A stretch of DNA of 64,000 nucleotides from Lachnospiraceae bacterium (GCA_024682375.1 JAIKZI010000075.1:1-64000), one strand, 5' to 3'. Counted from the first letter of the stretch, positions 26,291 to 34,734 are shown. The notes: generated by a model from the letters alone, not told the origin. Made by a program: numbers and translations.

Positions 26291-27457
26291 TTATAACATG
26301 TCAGAAACAATAATGTCAGTGAGCAAATTTGCACGAATTTTATTCAAAATTTCTTTCTTACGTTTGTCAGAATGTCGAAACGCACGTTCTACACTAGCTA
26401 AAATCATAGGTTCAAAAGTATTTTCTTTTTGTTTCAAAAGTTTTGAATTAAAACCATCATTTTCGCTAACCATATCGAATATCATCAGCAAATCCACATA
26501 TAATATTGGAAACAAAACTGCCCCCAGCAAATAATAACTATCAAAGCAATCCATCATATCCAGATTTATACAATACTGATAATATGCTCTATATTTGTTC
26601 AATAGCTTATCATTTCTTTTTAAAGAAAGAATATATGCTTCTAACTTTTTTTGAAAAGCCTTCTCACTATCATTCCCATAGACTTTTTCATACGTCTTTA
26701 AAAGCCTATAAAATACCGGATTCTTCTTTTTAACCTCATCCCAAGAAAATAGATTAAAAATAATGTCATTTATAACCTTAATAGGAATTATAAAATCCGA
26801 ATCCGCCTTTTCATCTATATCTAAATTATCCAAACAATCTAAATCGTAAATATTCTTATTAGAAACCAGATTCTTCTGACACAACTTTGCATATAAAAAG
26901 TGTCTCTTCATTATGGAAAAAAGATCCTCTTCTCTCCAGATTTCCTCACTAATCTTATCTCTAAAAGAAATAAGATATTCTAAAAAAGAAGGATCCGTAT
27001 TCTTTCTAACCCAAAGAGTTTCAAATTCATCATCAGTTTTTATAAAATAACTCTTTTCCAGATGATTCAGAAAAACTCTGGCAACCTCAACACAAGATAA
27101 ATCTAGTGTCACTTCAACTCTTTTATATTCACCAGTATCGAGCATCATAACTCGACGCGGAAAAACTCTACATATTTTAGGCATCAAATCCATATTATCC
27201 TGGAGCTGATGTCTGCACAAACCATCCCTTGTAAAGAAAGGACAGGTCCTATTACATTGCCTTATATATCTAAGCCCATCTTCTCTCTTTCCAACCAATA
27301 ATTTTAGGGCAAATCTTTTCCACCCCGAAACTTTGTCAATTGCACTTAAGCATTCATCATCGACAGTAATAATCCAGTTCTTGCAACAAGTACTAGGACA
27401 ATTACCACCTATACATTCAAACTCATCAAACCAATTGATTTTATATACGTCTTTCAA
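26291..27457 (-). CDS. FliB-family lysine-N-methylase-like protein
   Basis: A 388-residue protein with the cysteine pattern of the FliB family: FECIGGNCPSTCC near 12-24, CNRTCPFF near 67-74, GLCRHQLQ near 79-86 and CRVFPRR near 97-103. In Salmonella FliB methylates lysines of flagellin; in clostridia homologues occur widely and often without flagellar genes nearby. The Cys cluster probably binds an iron-sulfur centre. No flagellar gene is in this window, so the substrate is unknown. It lies directly upstream of carD. Its leader shares a 16-base stretch (AAATTTAACAAAGGGG) with the GH5 gene leader. Confidence 0.85.
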   Translation of the reverse strand: MKDVYKINWFDEFECIGGNCPSTCCKNWIITVDDECLSAIDKVSGWKRFALKLLVGKREDGLRYIRQCNRTCPFFTRDGLCRHQLQDNMDLMPKICRVFPRRVMMLDTGEYKRVEVTLDLSCVEVARVFLNHLEKSYFIKTDDEFETLWVRKNTDPSFLEYLISFRDKISEEIWREEDLFSIMKRHFLYAKLCQKNLVSNKNIYDLDCLDNLDIDEKADSDFIIPIKVINDIIFNLFSWDEVKKKNPVFYRLLKTYEKVYGNDSEKAFQKKLEAYILSLKRNDKLLNKYRAYYQYCINLDMMDCFDSYYLLGAVLFPILYVDLLMIFDMVSENDGFNSKLLKQKENTFEPMILASVERAFRHSDKRKKEILNKIRANLLTDIIVSDML

Positions 27458-27486
27458 GTGTTAATCCCCTTTGTTAAATTTACATC

Positions 27487-27515
27487 TTTAAAAGATTTCA
27501 AAAACGAGATATAAT
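27487..27515 (+). promoter_or_regulatory. Candidate promoter of the LysR gene
   Basis: TTTAAA (27487-27492), 17 bases, TATAAT (27510-27515). It would give a leader of about 170 bases that contains a hairpin GGCAG-C-CTGC/GCAG-A-CTGCC (27549-27574) without a T run. It overlaps the divergent promoter region of the FliB-like gene, a place where a LysR protein could control both. Confidence 0.5.
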
Positions 27516-27689
27516 AATAAGTAGTTATGCCCAATAGGAAAAGGCAGCCTGCATAAAGCAGACTGCCGGGAAAAAGAAAAAAGATTACTCAACATTTGAC
27601 TGTCTGAAAGTATTGTACCCTCTTAAGCACCATGCGTAAAGTTCAATATTTTCATGTTTCAAATGAAATTCATTCAAAGAAAGGTAATT

Positions 27690-28565
27690 ATGACACTACT
27701 TTCATACGAAATATTCCAAACAATTATCGAGCAGGGATCCTTTGCAAAGGCCGCTTCCCTACTCCACCTTACTCCATCAGCAGTAAGTCATTCCGTTTCA
27801 TCTCTTGAAAATGAGATTGGATTCTCACTTTTCATCAGAAATAAAAATGGTGTAAAACTTACAAATGCCGGTGAACAGATCCTACCTTATCTCCAACAGG
27901 TAGTAAAATCCAACGAAAACTTCCTTCAGAAGATTTCAGAAATGAAGGGTCTCAATGAAGGTTCAGTAAAAATCGGCTGCGTAAACACAGTTTGCCTCGC
28001 CTGGATTCCAGGAATCCTAAAGAAATTCTCAAATGAGTTTCCACAGATTGATATCGAAGTTTACCAGGGTTCCTACGATGATGTTATGGCCTGGACTAGA
28101 AGTGGCGTAATTGATATAGGTATTGTTTCTGATCTAGTAAAAGAGAACCTGCCTTTTACTCCTCTTTACACAGAGCCTCTGGTTTGTGTTACTCCAAAGA
28201 ATTATATGCCTAAGGATGTAAAAATAATCAAACCTGAGGATTTAAAGAATCAGCCATTCGTCATCCAGCAGGACAGTTGTGATAAAGATGTCACTACCTT
28301 CCTTGACAAATATGCTCTTTCAATCAGAGCCAACTGTCATATCTTAGATGATCAGTCTTGTCTTGCAATGGTAAAATGCGGTGCCGGTATTTCAATCGTG
28401 CCAAAGATGCTTGCTGATTCTACTTCAGAAAACATCGATACCTTCCCACTTGAGCCTGAACAGACTAGAACTCTTGGTATCACATGCTTAAACGAAGATT
28501 TACTTTCACCAGCAGCAAATGAAATGATTTCTGTTATAAAAGAATATGTTGCAGAATTAAACTAA
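27690..28565 (+). CDS. LysR-family transcriptional regulator
   Basis: A 291-residue regulator. Residues 1-60 are the winged helix-turn-helix (FQTIIEQGSFAKAASLLHLT, then PSAVSHSVSSLE), and about 88-291 is the periplasmic-binding-protein-like effector domain. It is of the usual length. The start at 27690 follows AAAGG with proper spacing and gives the standard N-terminus; the in-frame ATG at 27654 lacks this. The ligand cannot be read from sequence. It faces away from the FliB-like gene and ends at a strong terminator. Confidence 0.9.
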   Translation: MTLLSYEIFQTIIEQGSFAKAASLLHLTPSAVSHSVSSLENEIGFSLFIRNKNGVKLTNAGEQILPYLQQVVKSNENFLQKISEMKGLNEGSVKIGCVNTVCLAWIPGILKKFSNEFPQIDIEVYQGSYDDVMAWTRSGVIDIGIVSDLVKENLPFTPLYTEPLVCVTPKNYMPKDVKIIKPEDLKNQPFVIQQDSCDKDVTTFLDKYALSIRANCHILDDQSCLAMVKCGAGISIVPKMLADSTSENIDTFPLEPEQTRTLGITCLNEDLLSPAANEMISVIKEYVAELN

Positions 28566-28567
28566 AC

Positions 28568-28610
28568 AAAAATGGTTCGCTTTATTTAAAACTAAAGCGA
28601 ACCATTTTTA
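28568..28610. terminator. Bidirectional terminator between LysR gene and apt
   Basis: TGGTTCGCTTTA (28573-28584) and TAAAGCGAACCA (28593-28604) pair perfectly around an 8-base loop, with A5 before and T5 after. It serves the LysR gene on plus and apt on minus. Confidence 0.85.
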
Positions 28611-28620
28611 TTATCATTAA

Positions 28621-29148
28621 TTATTTTCCTGGATATGTAAGAACTGAATATACATCGTAGTCCTTTAACTTCTCTCTACCATTAAGTCCAGCAAGTTCCA
28701 TAACGAATAGCATCTTTACTACTTCGCCGCCGAGCTTTTCTACAAGCTTAGCTGCTGCCTCAATAGTACCACCAGTAGCGATAAGGTCATCTATTAAAAC
28801 GACTTTCTGACCTGGTTTTACTGAATCTTTGTGCATCTCGATAGTTGCTGATCCGTACTCCAAATCATAGTCCATAGATACTGTCTCAGCTGGAAGTTTG
28901 CCCTTCTTTCTGATAAGCGCAAATGGCTTATTAAGAGCATAAGCAATAGGAGTTCCGAAGATAAATCCTCTAGACTCTGTTCCTGCCAAAACATCAAAAT
29001 CAACTCCCTCAAGAGCTTTTATCAAATCATCGATAGCAAGCTTGAATCCTTCTGGCTGCATTAGAAGAGTTGTGATATCTCTAAACATAATGCCTTTCTC
29101 AGGATAATCTGGGATTGTACGAATGTACTGAGCGACCTTTTCATTCAT
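28621..29148 (-). CDS. apt: Adenine phosphoribosyltransferase
   Basis: A 175-residue purine salvage enzyme that makes AMP from adenine and PRPP. Seen: the N-terminal IPDYPEKGIMFRDITTLL adenine-binding region, AGTESRGFIFGTPIAY and the PRPP motif VVLIDDLIATGGTIEAA at about 118-134. Length is normal. It has its own promoter and terminator, so it is a single-gene unit here. In many Firmicutes apt lies next to relA; in this genome it is about 6.5 kb away. Confidence 0.96.
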   Translation of the reverse strand: MNEKVAQYIRTIPDYPEKGIMFRDITTLLMQPEGFKLAIDDLIKALEGVDFDVLAGTESRGFIFGTPIAYALNKPFALIRKKGKLPAETVSMDYDLEYGSATIEMHKDSVKPGQKVVLIDDLIATGGTIEAAAKLVEKLGGEVVKMLFVMELAGLNGREKLKDYDVYSVLTYPGK

Positions 29149-29229
29149 CTTAATTCATTCCTCTTTTCTATATTTCGAAAAAGTGATTTTCAGTTTCAAA
29201 AACAAAAATAATCTTTTACGAACTTTTTA

Positions 29230-29258
29230 AGAATAAAGATTTTTTATCAATATGTCAA
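29230..29258 (-). promoter_or_regulatory. Promoter of apt
   Basis: On the minus strand TTGACA (29253-29258), 17 bases, TATTCT (29230-29235). Confidence 0.7.
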
Positions 29259-29268
29259 ATAAATTAGA

Positions 29269-30345
29269 CTATTTTTTAGAATCCTTAACTCTTTGAGAGT
29301 AACTCTTTAAGTAAAACTTCCTATCCTCTTTCGCGTATTTCTCAGGGATAGGAGGAATATTTCCATATTTTTTTGCTAAATAAGCCGCCATAGCATTCTT
29401 TTCTAAAACCATGCAAAGATTTCTAGCTTCAATTTCAGACTCAGCTACACAAACCGCTCCTTTTCCTTTTAATAGACACGCCGAATTATCTTTAAGTTGT
29501 TTAGCTAGAAAAGATTGATTAATCTTCCCAGTCAAATTTACAACTACCCCTCCACAAAGCTGTGCCATATCATCTATATAAGCCTCTAAATCCATTCCAA
29601 GATTACTATATCTAACTAAAAATGGACTTCTGGATACAAATGAATATTTATCAAGCATCTCTTTATTGTCTTTTGCCCATTTAAGTTTGTCACGATATTT
29701 TGTCTCGAAAGCATCTTCAAACTTCAAGTCTTCTTCATCTATTTCTACTATAGAAGAATATATCCATTTAGACATTTTCTCTAGCATCTTTACTATATAA
29801 AACGTCTCTCTGGCTTCCTCACCACAGATTATAGCTCCATGATTCTTTATTAAAAGAGCACAAGCCTCAGGATTTTTCTTCCAGGCTTTTCCTATTGCCT
29901 TCATCATATCCTTCGTTCCAGGGAACTGATAAGATGTTACAGGAATAGTATTTCCAAGTATAGTAACATCACGAGTCATACCTTCAGGGATATATCTTTT
30001 TATATCATTGAAGCTAACTCCAAGTGTAGATAAAGCCGTGGCAACTGGTTGATGAGTATGAATAACACACGAAACATCAGGTCTGCTTTTATATGTTATA
30101 AGATGAATCAGATATTCAGATGATGGAACTTTTCCTGCATCATGACTTCCATCTTTTATATTCACCCTCACTATATCTTCATTAGAAAGCGAATTAAATG
30201 ACGTTCCACTTGGAGAAATCACAAAAGTATTCTCGTCTACTCTTACACTCACATTTCCCCATGAGCCAACCATAAGACCTTCCTTCTTCAAATTCTGGCC
30301 CATAGATCTAACTTGAAATTTTGCTTCCTCTAATGAATATGTCAT
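29269..30345 (-). CDS. Class II aldolase/adducin-family protein with duplicated domain
   Basis: A 358-residue protein. Residues 1-210 are a class II aldolase domain with intact metal and catalytic residues: SSEYLIHL, VIHTHQPVAT and LLIKNHGAIICGEEA. Such enzymes cleave or epimerise sugar phosphates such as fuculose-1-P or ribulose-5-P. About 230-340 looks like a second, worn copy: the segment ACLLKGKGAVCVAESEIEAR aligns with the KNHGA region but has lost the histidine. The second half may bind a regulator or serve in dimerisation. It lies 34 bases after the Tad-like operon and could be its last gene. The true substrate is unknown. Confidence 0.8.
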   Translation of the reverse strand: MTYSLEEAKFQVRSMGQNLKKEGLMVGSWGNVSVRVDENTFVISPSGTSFNSLSNEDIVRVNIKDGSHDAGKVPSSEYLIHLITYKSRPDVSCVIHTHQPVATALSTLGVSFNDIKRYIPEGMTRDVTILGNTIPVTSYQFPGTKDMMKAIGKAWKKNPEACALLIKNHGAIICGEEARETFYIVKMLEKMSKWIYSSIVEIDEEDLKFEDAFETKYRDKLKWAKDNKEMLDKYSFVSRSPFLVRYSNLGMDLEAYIDDMAQLCGGVVVNLTGKINQSFLAKQLKDNSACLLKGKGAVCVAESEIEARNLCMVLEKNAMAAYLAKKYGNIPPIPEKYAKEDRKFYLKSYSQRVKDSKK

Positions 30346-30379
30346 ACACTAGTCCCCCTATAATTTTAAGACTAGAATA

Positions 30380-30964
30380 TCACACTACCGGTTCGAGAAC
30401 CATATCCTCAGTCACTACAACAGGAAATTTAATTTCCTGTTCATTTTTATTGAGCCACCGCCTTACCTTCTTTCCATTTATAATCACATCTCCCGGATTG
30501 AAATCTTTCCCCTTTTCTACCATGTAGGACTTATATCCATCCAGTTTTACCTCCAATATCTCTACGCTTTTCTTTCTTTCTCTCAGAATTGTCCTTTTAT
30601 ATTCTAGTTGTCCCGTCTTTCCACTTGGATAAGTAAAGTTTTCTCTGACTTCACAAGACAAAACTCCCATCTTCGGGTTACTTTCCAGGAATCGTATCTC
30701 AACATCCAGATTTCTTTTTTTAGAACCATTATTTCCTTTATTAAGCTGCTTCTTTAGATGAGATATAAACCTATCCTGCATCTTCTTTTCAGAGATAATC
30801 TCTCCTTTTCCTTTCTCCACTCCTCTCATTGTCATAACCATTGCACAATCAACCGCAGTTTCTAATTCATTTTGTTTACTGTAACGATTCCATAGAAAGA
30901 TACAGGATATTATCAAAAGTATAGACATAACAGCAATCACAATTGAAAAAACGATCTGCTTCAT
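30380..30964 (-). CDS. Tad-operon pseudopilin-like membrane protein
   Basis: A 194-residue protein with one N-terminal transmembrane helix (about 5-24), then NELETAVDCAMVM, the TadE-like position where a pilin-type helix continues out of the membrane, and an extracytoplasmic beta-rich domain. The same ADCA-type turn occurs in the 111-residue protein of this operon. No secretion signal apart from the helix. Its ATG overlaps the stop of the preceding gene by 4 bases. A minor pseudopilin or assembly factor role is inferred from place and topology; sequence alone would not name it. Confidence 0.6.
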   Translation of the reverse strand: MKQIVFSIVIAVMSILLIISCIFLWNRYSKQNELETAVDCAMVMTMRGVEKGKGEIISEKKMQDRFISHLKKQLNKGNNGSKKRNLDVEIRFLESNPKMGVLSCEVRENFTYPSGKTGQLEYKRTILRERKKSVEILEVKLDGYKSYMVEKGKDFNPGDVIINGKKVRRWLNKNEQEIKFPVVVTEDMVLEPVV

Positions 30965-31395
30965 TCTCCCACTCCTAAATATAAATCCAGGGTTCCATAT
31001 TTTCCCGTGCTATCTTCTACATATATCGATGCCCTATAGATTCCTGCCTTTTGAAATCTAATCTCACTTTCACTCGATGGAATATTTTCATCCTTTTCAT
31101 TCATAACATTGATAATCTTTGAAACTGTAATCCCTTCACCTCTTATTAATTCCTTTGCTTTATAATCTTTATTGCAAACAAGTCCTTCCATAGATTGCAC
31201 CGAAGGTTTACCCTTCTTCGTAGAAACGTCGCTCTTTTTCTCATCCAATCTACTATCAACAGTTTTATCTGCACTTTCTTTCATACTTTTTTTCACATTC
31301 ACGCTAGAGTTTTCAAAGAACAGAAGTCCAAAAACAAGAATTGTAGTAACAGCACAAATTACAATTTTCCCATATTGCTCTATTACTTCTTTCAT
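30961..31395 (-). CDS. Pilin-like membrane protein with extracellular tail
   Basis: A 144-residue protein that begins MKEVIEQYGKIVI, the same opening as the tiny proteins of this operon, followed by a single helix (about 10-28), a charged linker rich in Lys/Asp/Ser (about 30-65) and a small beta domain (about 80-144; RFQKAGIYRASIYVEDSTG) that resembles an Ig-like or bacterial surface fold. It should be anchored in the membrane with its domain outside. It overlaps the next gene by 4 bases and follows the 44-residue gene by 12 bases. Function inferred from context: a decorated pilin or adhesin subunit. Confidence 0.6.
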   Translation of the reverse strand: MKEVIEQYGKIVICAVTTILVFGLLFFENSSVNVKKSMKESADKTVDSRLDEKKSDVSTKKGKPSVQSMEGLVCNKDYKAKELIRGEGITVSKIINVMNEKDENIPSSESEIRFQKAGIYRASIYVEDSTGKYGTLDLYLGVGE

Positions 31396-31407
31396 ATACC
31401 CCTCTTT

Positions 31408-31542
31408 CTAAATATTAATCAGCCATTCTGAAATTAAATCAGAAAATCCACCTTTAAAGAATGAAATTATCACTCCCACTATCAATATCGCTCCAAATGC
31501 ACCTATAAGGCTTTCTCCATATTCACTTATGATTTCCTTCAT
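31408..31542 (-). CDS. 44-residue Flp-like mini-pilin
   Basis: A very short gene. It starts MKEIISEYGESLIG, has one hydrophobic helix (about 11-29) and ends FKGGFSDLISEWLINI. GGGGAG lies 8 bases ahead of the ATG, a strong ribosome site. Its ATG overlaps the stop of the 34-residue gene by 4 bases. The EYG near the N-terminus matches the Flp pilin hallmark (GxxxxEY), but only six residues precede it, so there is no normal leader. Coding support: strong ribosome site, coupling overlap and similarity to the 58-residue protein at 34502-34678. Confidence 0.7.
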   Translation of the reverse strand: MKEIISEYGESLIGAFGAILIVGVIISFFKGGFSDLISEWLINI

Positions 31543-31643
31543 ACAGATATCTCCCCTATAAAAATAACAATCATCGCAGATATCAAAAGCCCAAACACAC
31601 AGTAGAACAAAGACATTCCGTATTCTTCAAAAAACTCTTTCAT
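31539..31643 (-). CDS. 34-residue membrane micro-protein, Flp-like start
   Basis: An extremely short gene encoding MKEFFEEYGMSLFYC and a hydrophobic helix ending IFIGEISV. It shares the MKExxxEYG opening with its neighbours. Its ATG overlaps the stop of the 111-residue gene by 4 bases (ATGA) and its own stop overlaps the ATG of the 44-residue gene in the same way, so it is held in a chain of coupled starts. Such an arrangement is unlikely by chance. It may be a pilin-like subunit or a small membrane partner of the secretion machine. Confidence 0.6.
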   Translation of the reverse strand: MKEFFEEYGMSLFYCVFGLLISAMIVIFIGEISV

Positions 31644-31975
31644 AATACATCAGCCTCCACCATATGCTCCTGTTTTACATTAATAATAGGAATCCAAATA
31701 TTGTAAAAAAGTTTTAAACATCCATAATCAATATGCTCCGTTTCCTCTTCCTTCACCAAATCTATATCTATCTTATATCCAAACTTCGAAGCATCTTTCT
31801 TACATGCATCTATAACACCTCTATCAAAATTACTATTTCCAATTCTCACAGCACAATCTGCTGCAAATCTCTGAGCCTTCCCCGTATTCATCGTAGAAGA
31901 CACAATCCCAATTCCTATCATCAAAGTAAAGAAGCAAATAAAAATCCCACTAAACGCTTTAATAATAGAATCCAT
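31640..31975 (-). CDS. TadE-like pseudopilin
   Basis: A 111-residue protein: short cytoplasmic start (MDSIIKAFSG), a transmembrane helix about 10-29, then TGKAQRFAADCAVRIGNSNF and an extracytoplasmic tail with two Cys. TadE/TadF proteins are minor pseudopilins with this layout. It begins 6 bases after the TadB/C-like gene and overlaps the 34-residue gene by 4 bases. The N-terminal pattern lacks a recognisable prepilin peptidase site. Named by topology and context. Confidence 0.55.
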   Translation of the reverse strand: MDSIIKAFSGIFICFFTLMIGIGIVSSTMNTGKAQRFAADCAVRIGNSNFDRGVIDACKKDASKFGYKIDIDLVKEEETEHIDYGCLKLFYNIWIPIINVKQEHMVEADVL

Positions 31976-31981
31976 AAGCTT

Positions 31982-33331
31982 CTACACTCCTATTTTTCCA
32001 ACATCAGACAGATAAACACCAAACATAACCATCATGTCACATATCATCTTAATTCCGGCGGTAATTTGCGGGGCTAAAAAAAGCGCCTCCATTCCCGCCA
32101 TATTATCTTCATTCTTGATTTTCGATGCCCTATCTATCATCTGTCTATTTCGTGTAAGTATTTCTCCAAGTTCATTCACAACTTGTCCATTTCCATTTTC
32201 CGAAAGCGAATACAAAACCTTCATAGCCGCCTCCACATCAGGTATTCCATACTGCTTCATAAAGCCAACATAAGACATAATTCCCGTTGGATTGATCTTT
32301 AACTCACTAATCAAAATCTCTAAATCTCTCTTTAAAACCAAAGGAGCCTTCTCATAAGACTTTTCTATAGATACAAAAACATTGTCATTCTGTAATAAAA
32401 GCACCATATCCAAAATCCATCTTGGAAACGCTTTCTCTATTTCCCTTATAACTAGTCTTTTTTCCGATTTATAAAAAAGCCTTTTCATAAAAGGTATTTT
32501 TACATCTTTGAAATCCTTCCACTTCTCCTGCAGCTTATACGCCCTGTTTTCTTTTGTATCCTTCGTGGTCAAATAGTCTTCTGACATTTTTCTATCCGAC
32601 AGAAAAAATATAAGAATATCCAAAATAAGAACTAATGATGTTCCAAACTGAACGTAGATATTCTTCGATACATCTATATCCATCCGAAAACTAATAAAAT
32701 AAATCATCGAGCAAAGTATAAGAGACATCAAAATAGAAATAGTATTTCTATTTCTTCTCCTCTTCTTTTCATTTAAAGACTCTAAAACCCTATCCATCCA
32801 CAGCCTTCTATCATCCAAAAGAATCTTTGCGCTACTTCTGTACTCGCCGCCCTCACGTTCTACACCAAGCGCAAACTCATGAATCAGTTTAAGTCCCTCA
32901 TATTTGTACTCATTTTCAATAATAGAAAGAGCATCCTTTTCCGAATCAGAATCATAAGAATTTGCGATATGATTAATCGCCATCTCAATTTTCTTCTTCA
33001 TAAGTCCGTCTTCAAAAATCTCTTTCACATCATAAAGCGTCTCCAAAACTTTGCCAGTCTTCTCAAACGAATACAAAAACTGTTCTATATAAACATTTAC
33101 ATCTGAAAACCTTTTCTGCACATAACGAGACCTTTCAGAATTCCTGATAAAAAAAGGAAGAAAGATAATTAAGAAAACTCCTAGTACTACTTCGTAGAAA
33201 AAATCTAAGCGAAACAGCTTCCCAAGTCCAAATGTTACAAAAAACACTGCCACAATACTTATCAGCGTTTTCTTCTTGGAAAAAACATATCCATACTTTT
33301 TAAGCTCGTCCGACACAGTTTCTCTGGCCAA
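31982..33331 (-). CDS. TadB/TadC-like inner-membrane platform protein
   Basis: A 449-residue protein with a membrane hairpin near 22-62, a long cytoplasmic helical domain, a second membrane pair about 198-248, another cytoplasmic domain and a last hydrophobic segment near 425-445. This twin arrangement of GspF-like domains matches TadB or TadC platform proteins of Tad/Flp pilus systems. It could stand for both, since only one such gene is seen. The start codon is TTG with GGGGA 8 bases upstream, inside the end of the ATPase gene (32-base overlap), so the two are coupled. Confidence 0.65.
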   Translation of the reverse strand: MARETVSDELKKYGYVFSKKKTLISIVAVFFVTFGLGKLFRLDFFYEVVLGVFLIIFLPFFIRNSERSRYVQKRFSDVNVYIEQFLYSFEKTGKVLETLYDVKEIFEDGLMKKKIEMAINHIANSYDSDSEKDALSIIENEYKYEGLKLIHEFALGVEREGGEYRSSAKILLDDRRLWMDRVLESLNEKKRRRNRNTISILMSLILCSMIYFISFRMDIDVSKNIYVQFGTSLVLILDILIFFLSDRKMSEDYLTTKDTKENRAYKLQEKWKDFKDVKIPFMKRLFYKSEKRLVIREIEKAFPRWILDMVLLLQNDNVFVSIEKSYEKAPLVLKRDLEILISELKINPTGIMSYVGFMKQYGIPDVEAAMKVLYSLSENGNGQVVNELGEILTRNRQMIDRASKIKNEDNMAGMEALFLAPQITAGIKMICDMMVMFGVYLSDVGKIGV

Positions 33332-34484
33332 GATATGTTCCCCCTCTCACAAATTTTCCCTCACGCTCTAATTCTTCAGCTTCCTGCATAAGCAGTTTCT
33401 TATTTCGAATCAGAAGGTTATTCACATTTTCCCACTCTGTATCTCTTTGATTATAAAGTCCAGCCTCTAAGAATCTCTTTTTAAAGGATTCCGGAATTGC
33501 CTCCGGGGAAAAATTCCCTCCATCCAAAATCATGCTGATTCGATTTTCATTTCCTTCTCTGGAAAAAAGCGCAATCTGATCTATATATCTTCTTACCTCT
33601 ATCTTGCCTTCTTTATTTCTTACTTCCTTTCTCTTAATCAAAATTGCCATATCTATAAAGGTATAGATATCATTTAGAAGTCTATCCTCATCTCGCTTCT
33701 GAGCTGCCATATTCAGTATTCTATCAGGTACATTCCTTACATCATCCGTGTGAATTGTTGTCATCCCATTTACACCCGTAGAAAAGCCTTCTATAAGGCT
33801 TAAAACTTCTGTAGAACGAGCTTCGGACAGAATCATCCACTTAGGATTCAATCTCATACAAGTCTTTATAGCCTTGGTATAATCCATATTTTTTCCGACA
33901 GTGATCTCGACACAATCCTTACCAGGGTTCATCTTCGAATAATGCCATTCTGGTGTATCTTCGATTGTAATTACCTTCTTATCACCTGAAATATAATTTG
34001 AACAGAATCTAGCACATTCAGTTTTTCCTACACCCGGATTTCCTACGAAAATCATATTCAAACCAATTTTCACAGAATCCTTCAAAAACTTCAAAACATC
34101 AGTTGTCATATACCCGCTTGATATAACATTTTCTTCGTTCAATCTCACTCTCGGAAGTGATTTTCTGATACAAATACATCTCTTACCCTGACATACATCT
34201 TCATGAACAATTGTAATTCGAAGAGTATCGGTTTCAGCTTCAAGAACCGGACTCATTTTATGAAACGGCTGACTTACAATATTAGATACTCTCTTTGTGA
34301 ACTGCTCTATAAATTCTTTATCAAGCACTACACTTTTAATCTTCGTTCTGATATTGTTACAATCCGTAACCCACAGTTCCTTTCCTGAATAATCAATATC
34401 CGTTATGTCATCATTTATCACATAGGAATACAGCGGCCCGAAGAATTTGGCTTCATCGATAATATTTCCATTTCTATCCTTCAT
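33300..34484 (-). CDS. CpaF/TadA-type secretion ATPase
   Basis: A 394-residue ATPase that powers assembly or secretion in Tad-type systems. Walker A is VGNPGVGKTE (147-156), the Asp box and Walker B-like region is WMILSEARSTEVLS and the His box includes GMTTIHTDD. The N-terminal domain is short compared with classic CpaF proteins (often 450-500 residues). It lies second in the operon, after the 58-residue pilin-like gene, and overlaps the platform gene by 32 bases. It is the most securely recognised member of the locus. Confidence 0.88.
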   Translation of the reverse strand: MKDRNGNIIDEAKFFGPLYSYVINDDITDIDYSGKELWVTDCNNIRTKIKSVVLDKEFIEQFTKRVSNIVSQPFHKMSPVLEAETDTLRITIVHEDVCQGKRCICIRKSLPRVRLNEENVISSGYMTTDVLKFLKDSVKIGLNMIFVGNPGVGKTECARFCSNYISGDKKVITIEDTPEWHYSKMNPGKDCVEITVGKNMDYTKAIKTCMRLNPKWMILSEARSTEVLSLIEGFSTGVNGMTTIHTDDVRNVPDRILNMAAQKRDEDRLLNDIYTFIDMAILIKRKEVRNKEGKIEVRRYIDQIALFSREGNENRISMILDGGNFSPEAIPESFKKRFLEAGLYNQRDTEWENVNNLLIRNKKLLMQEAEELEREGKFVRGGTYLGQRNCVGRA

Positions 34485-34501
34485 CTAACCACCGCTTCCT
34501 A

Positions 34502-34678
34502 TCAAATTCCGCTTTTTGAAGTGACCCCTTTAAAGAAATCATTCACCAGCGACTGAAATGCCTTTCCCACAATACTTCCTCCATCATGTCCGACCAAAAA
34601 TACAATCAAAGTCACTAACGCCATAATAGCTACAACTGTGATAATTGCTGATCCATACTCTCTGATAACTTCCTGCAT
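34502..34678 (-). CDS. 58-residue Flp-like pilin, first gene of the operon
   Basis: A 58-residue protein starting MQEVIREYGSAIITVVAIMA, with one helix (about 10-30) and a hydrophilic tail. The start at 34678 is set by GAAGGGAG with 6-7 base spacing; a longer frame to 34738 has no ribosome site. It resembles Flp1-type pilins but begins almost directly at the EYG, without the leader that TadV/CpaA peptidases remove. Placed first in the operon, as major pilin genes often are. Confidence 0.7.
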   Translation of the reverse strand: MQEVIREYGSAIITVVAIMALVTLIVFLVGHDGGSIVGKAFQSLVNDFFKGVTSKSGI

Positions 34679-34710
34679 AAATAACTCCCTTCTAAATAAA
34701 CCTAATCTAC

Positions 34711-34734
34711 TTTGGATTGTTATATTAGGCTCCC
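34711..34734 (+). promoter_or_regulatory. Leader element shared with the InlB-repeat gene
   Basis: TTTGGATTGTTATAT followed at once by TAGGCTCCC. The same 15-base and 9-10 base blocks occur at 43482-43525 in opposite orientation relative to the gene downstream, there split by 19 bases. Both lie 30-60 bases ahead of a start with the near-identical ribosome site GAAGGGAGTTATT. Meaning unknown; a binding site for a shared regulator is possible. Confidence 0.4.

Noticed and set aside
27549..27574. Terminator in the LysR leader
   Set aside because: The hairpin has no T run; purine-rich sequence follows, so it is at most a leader structure.
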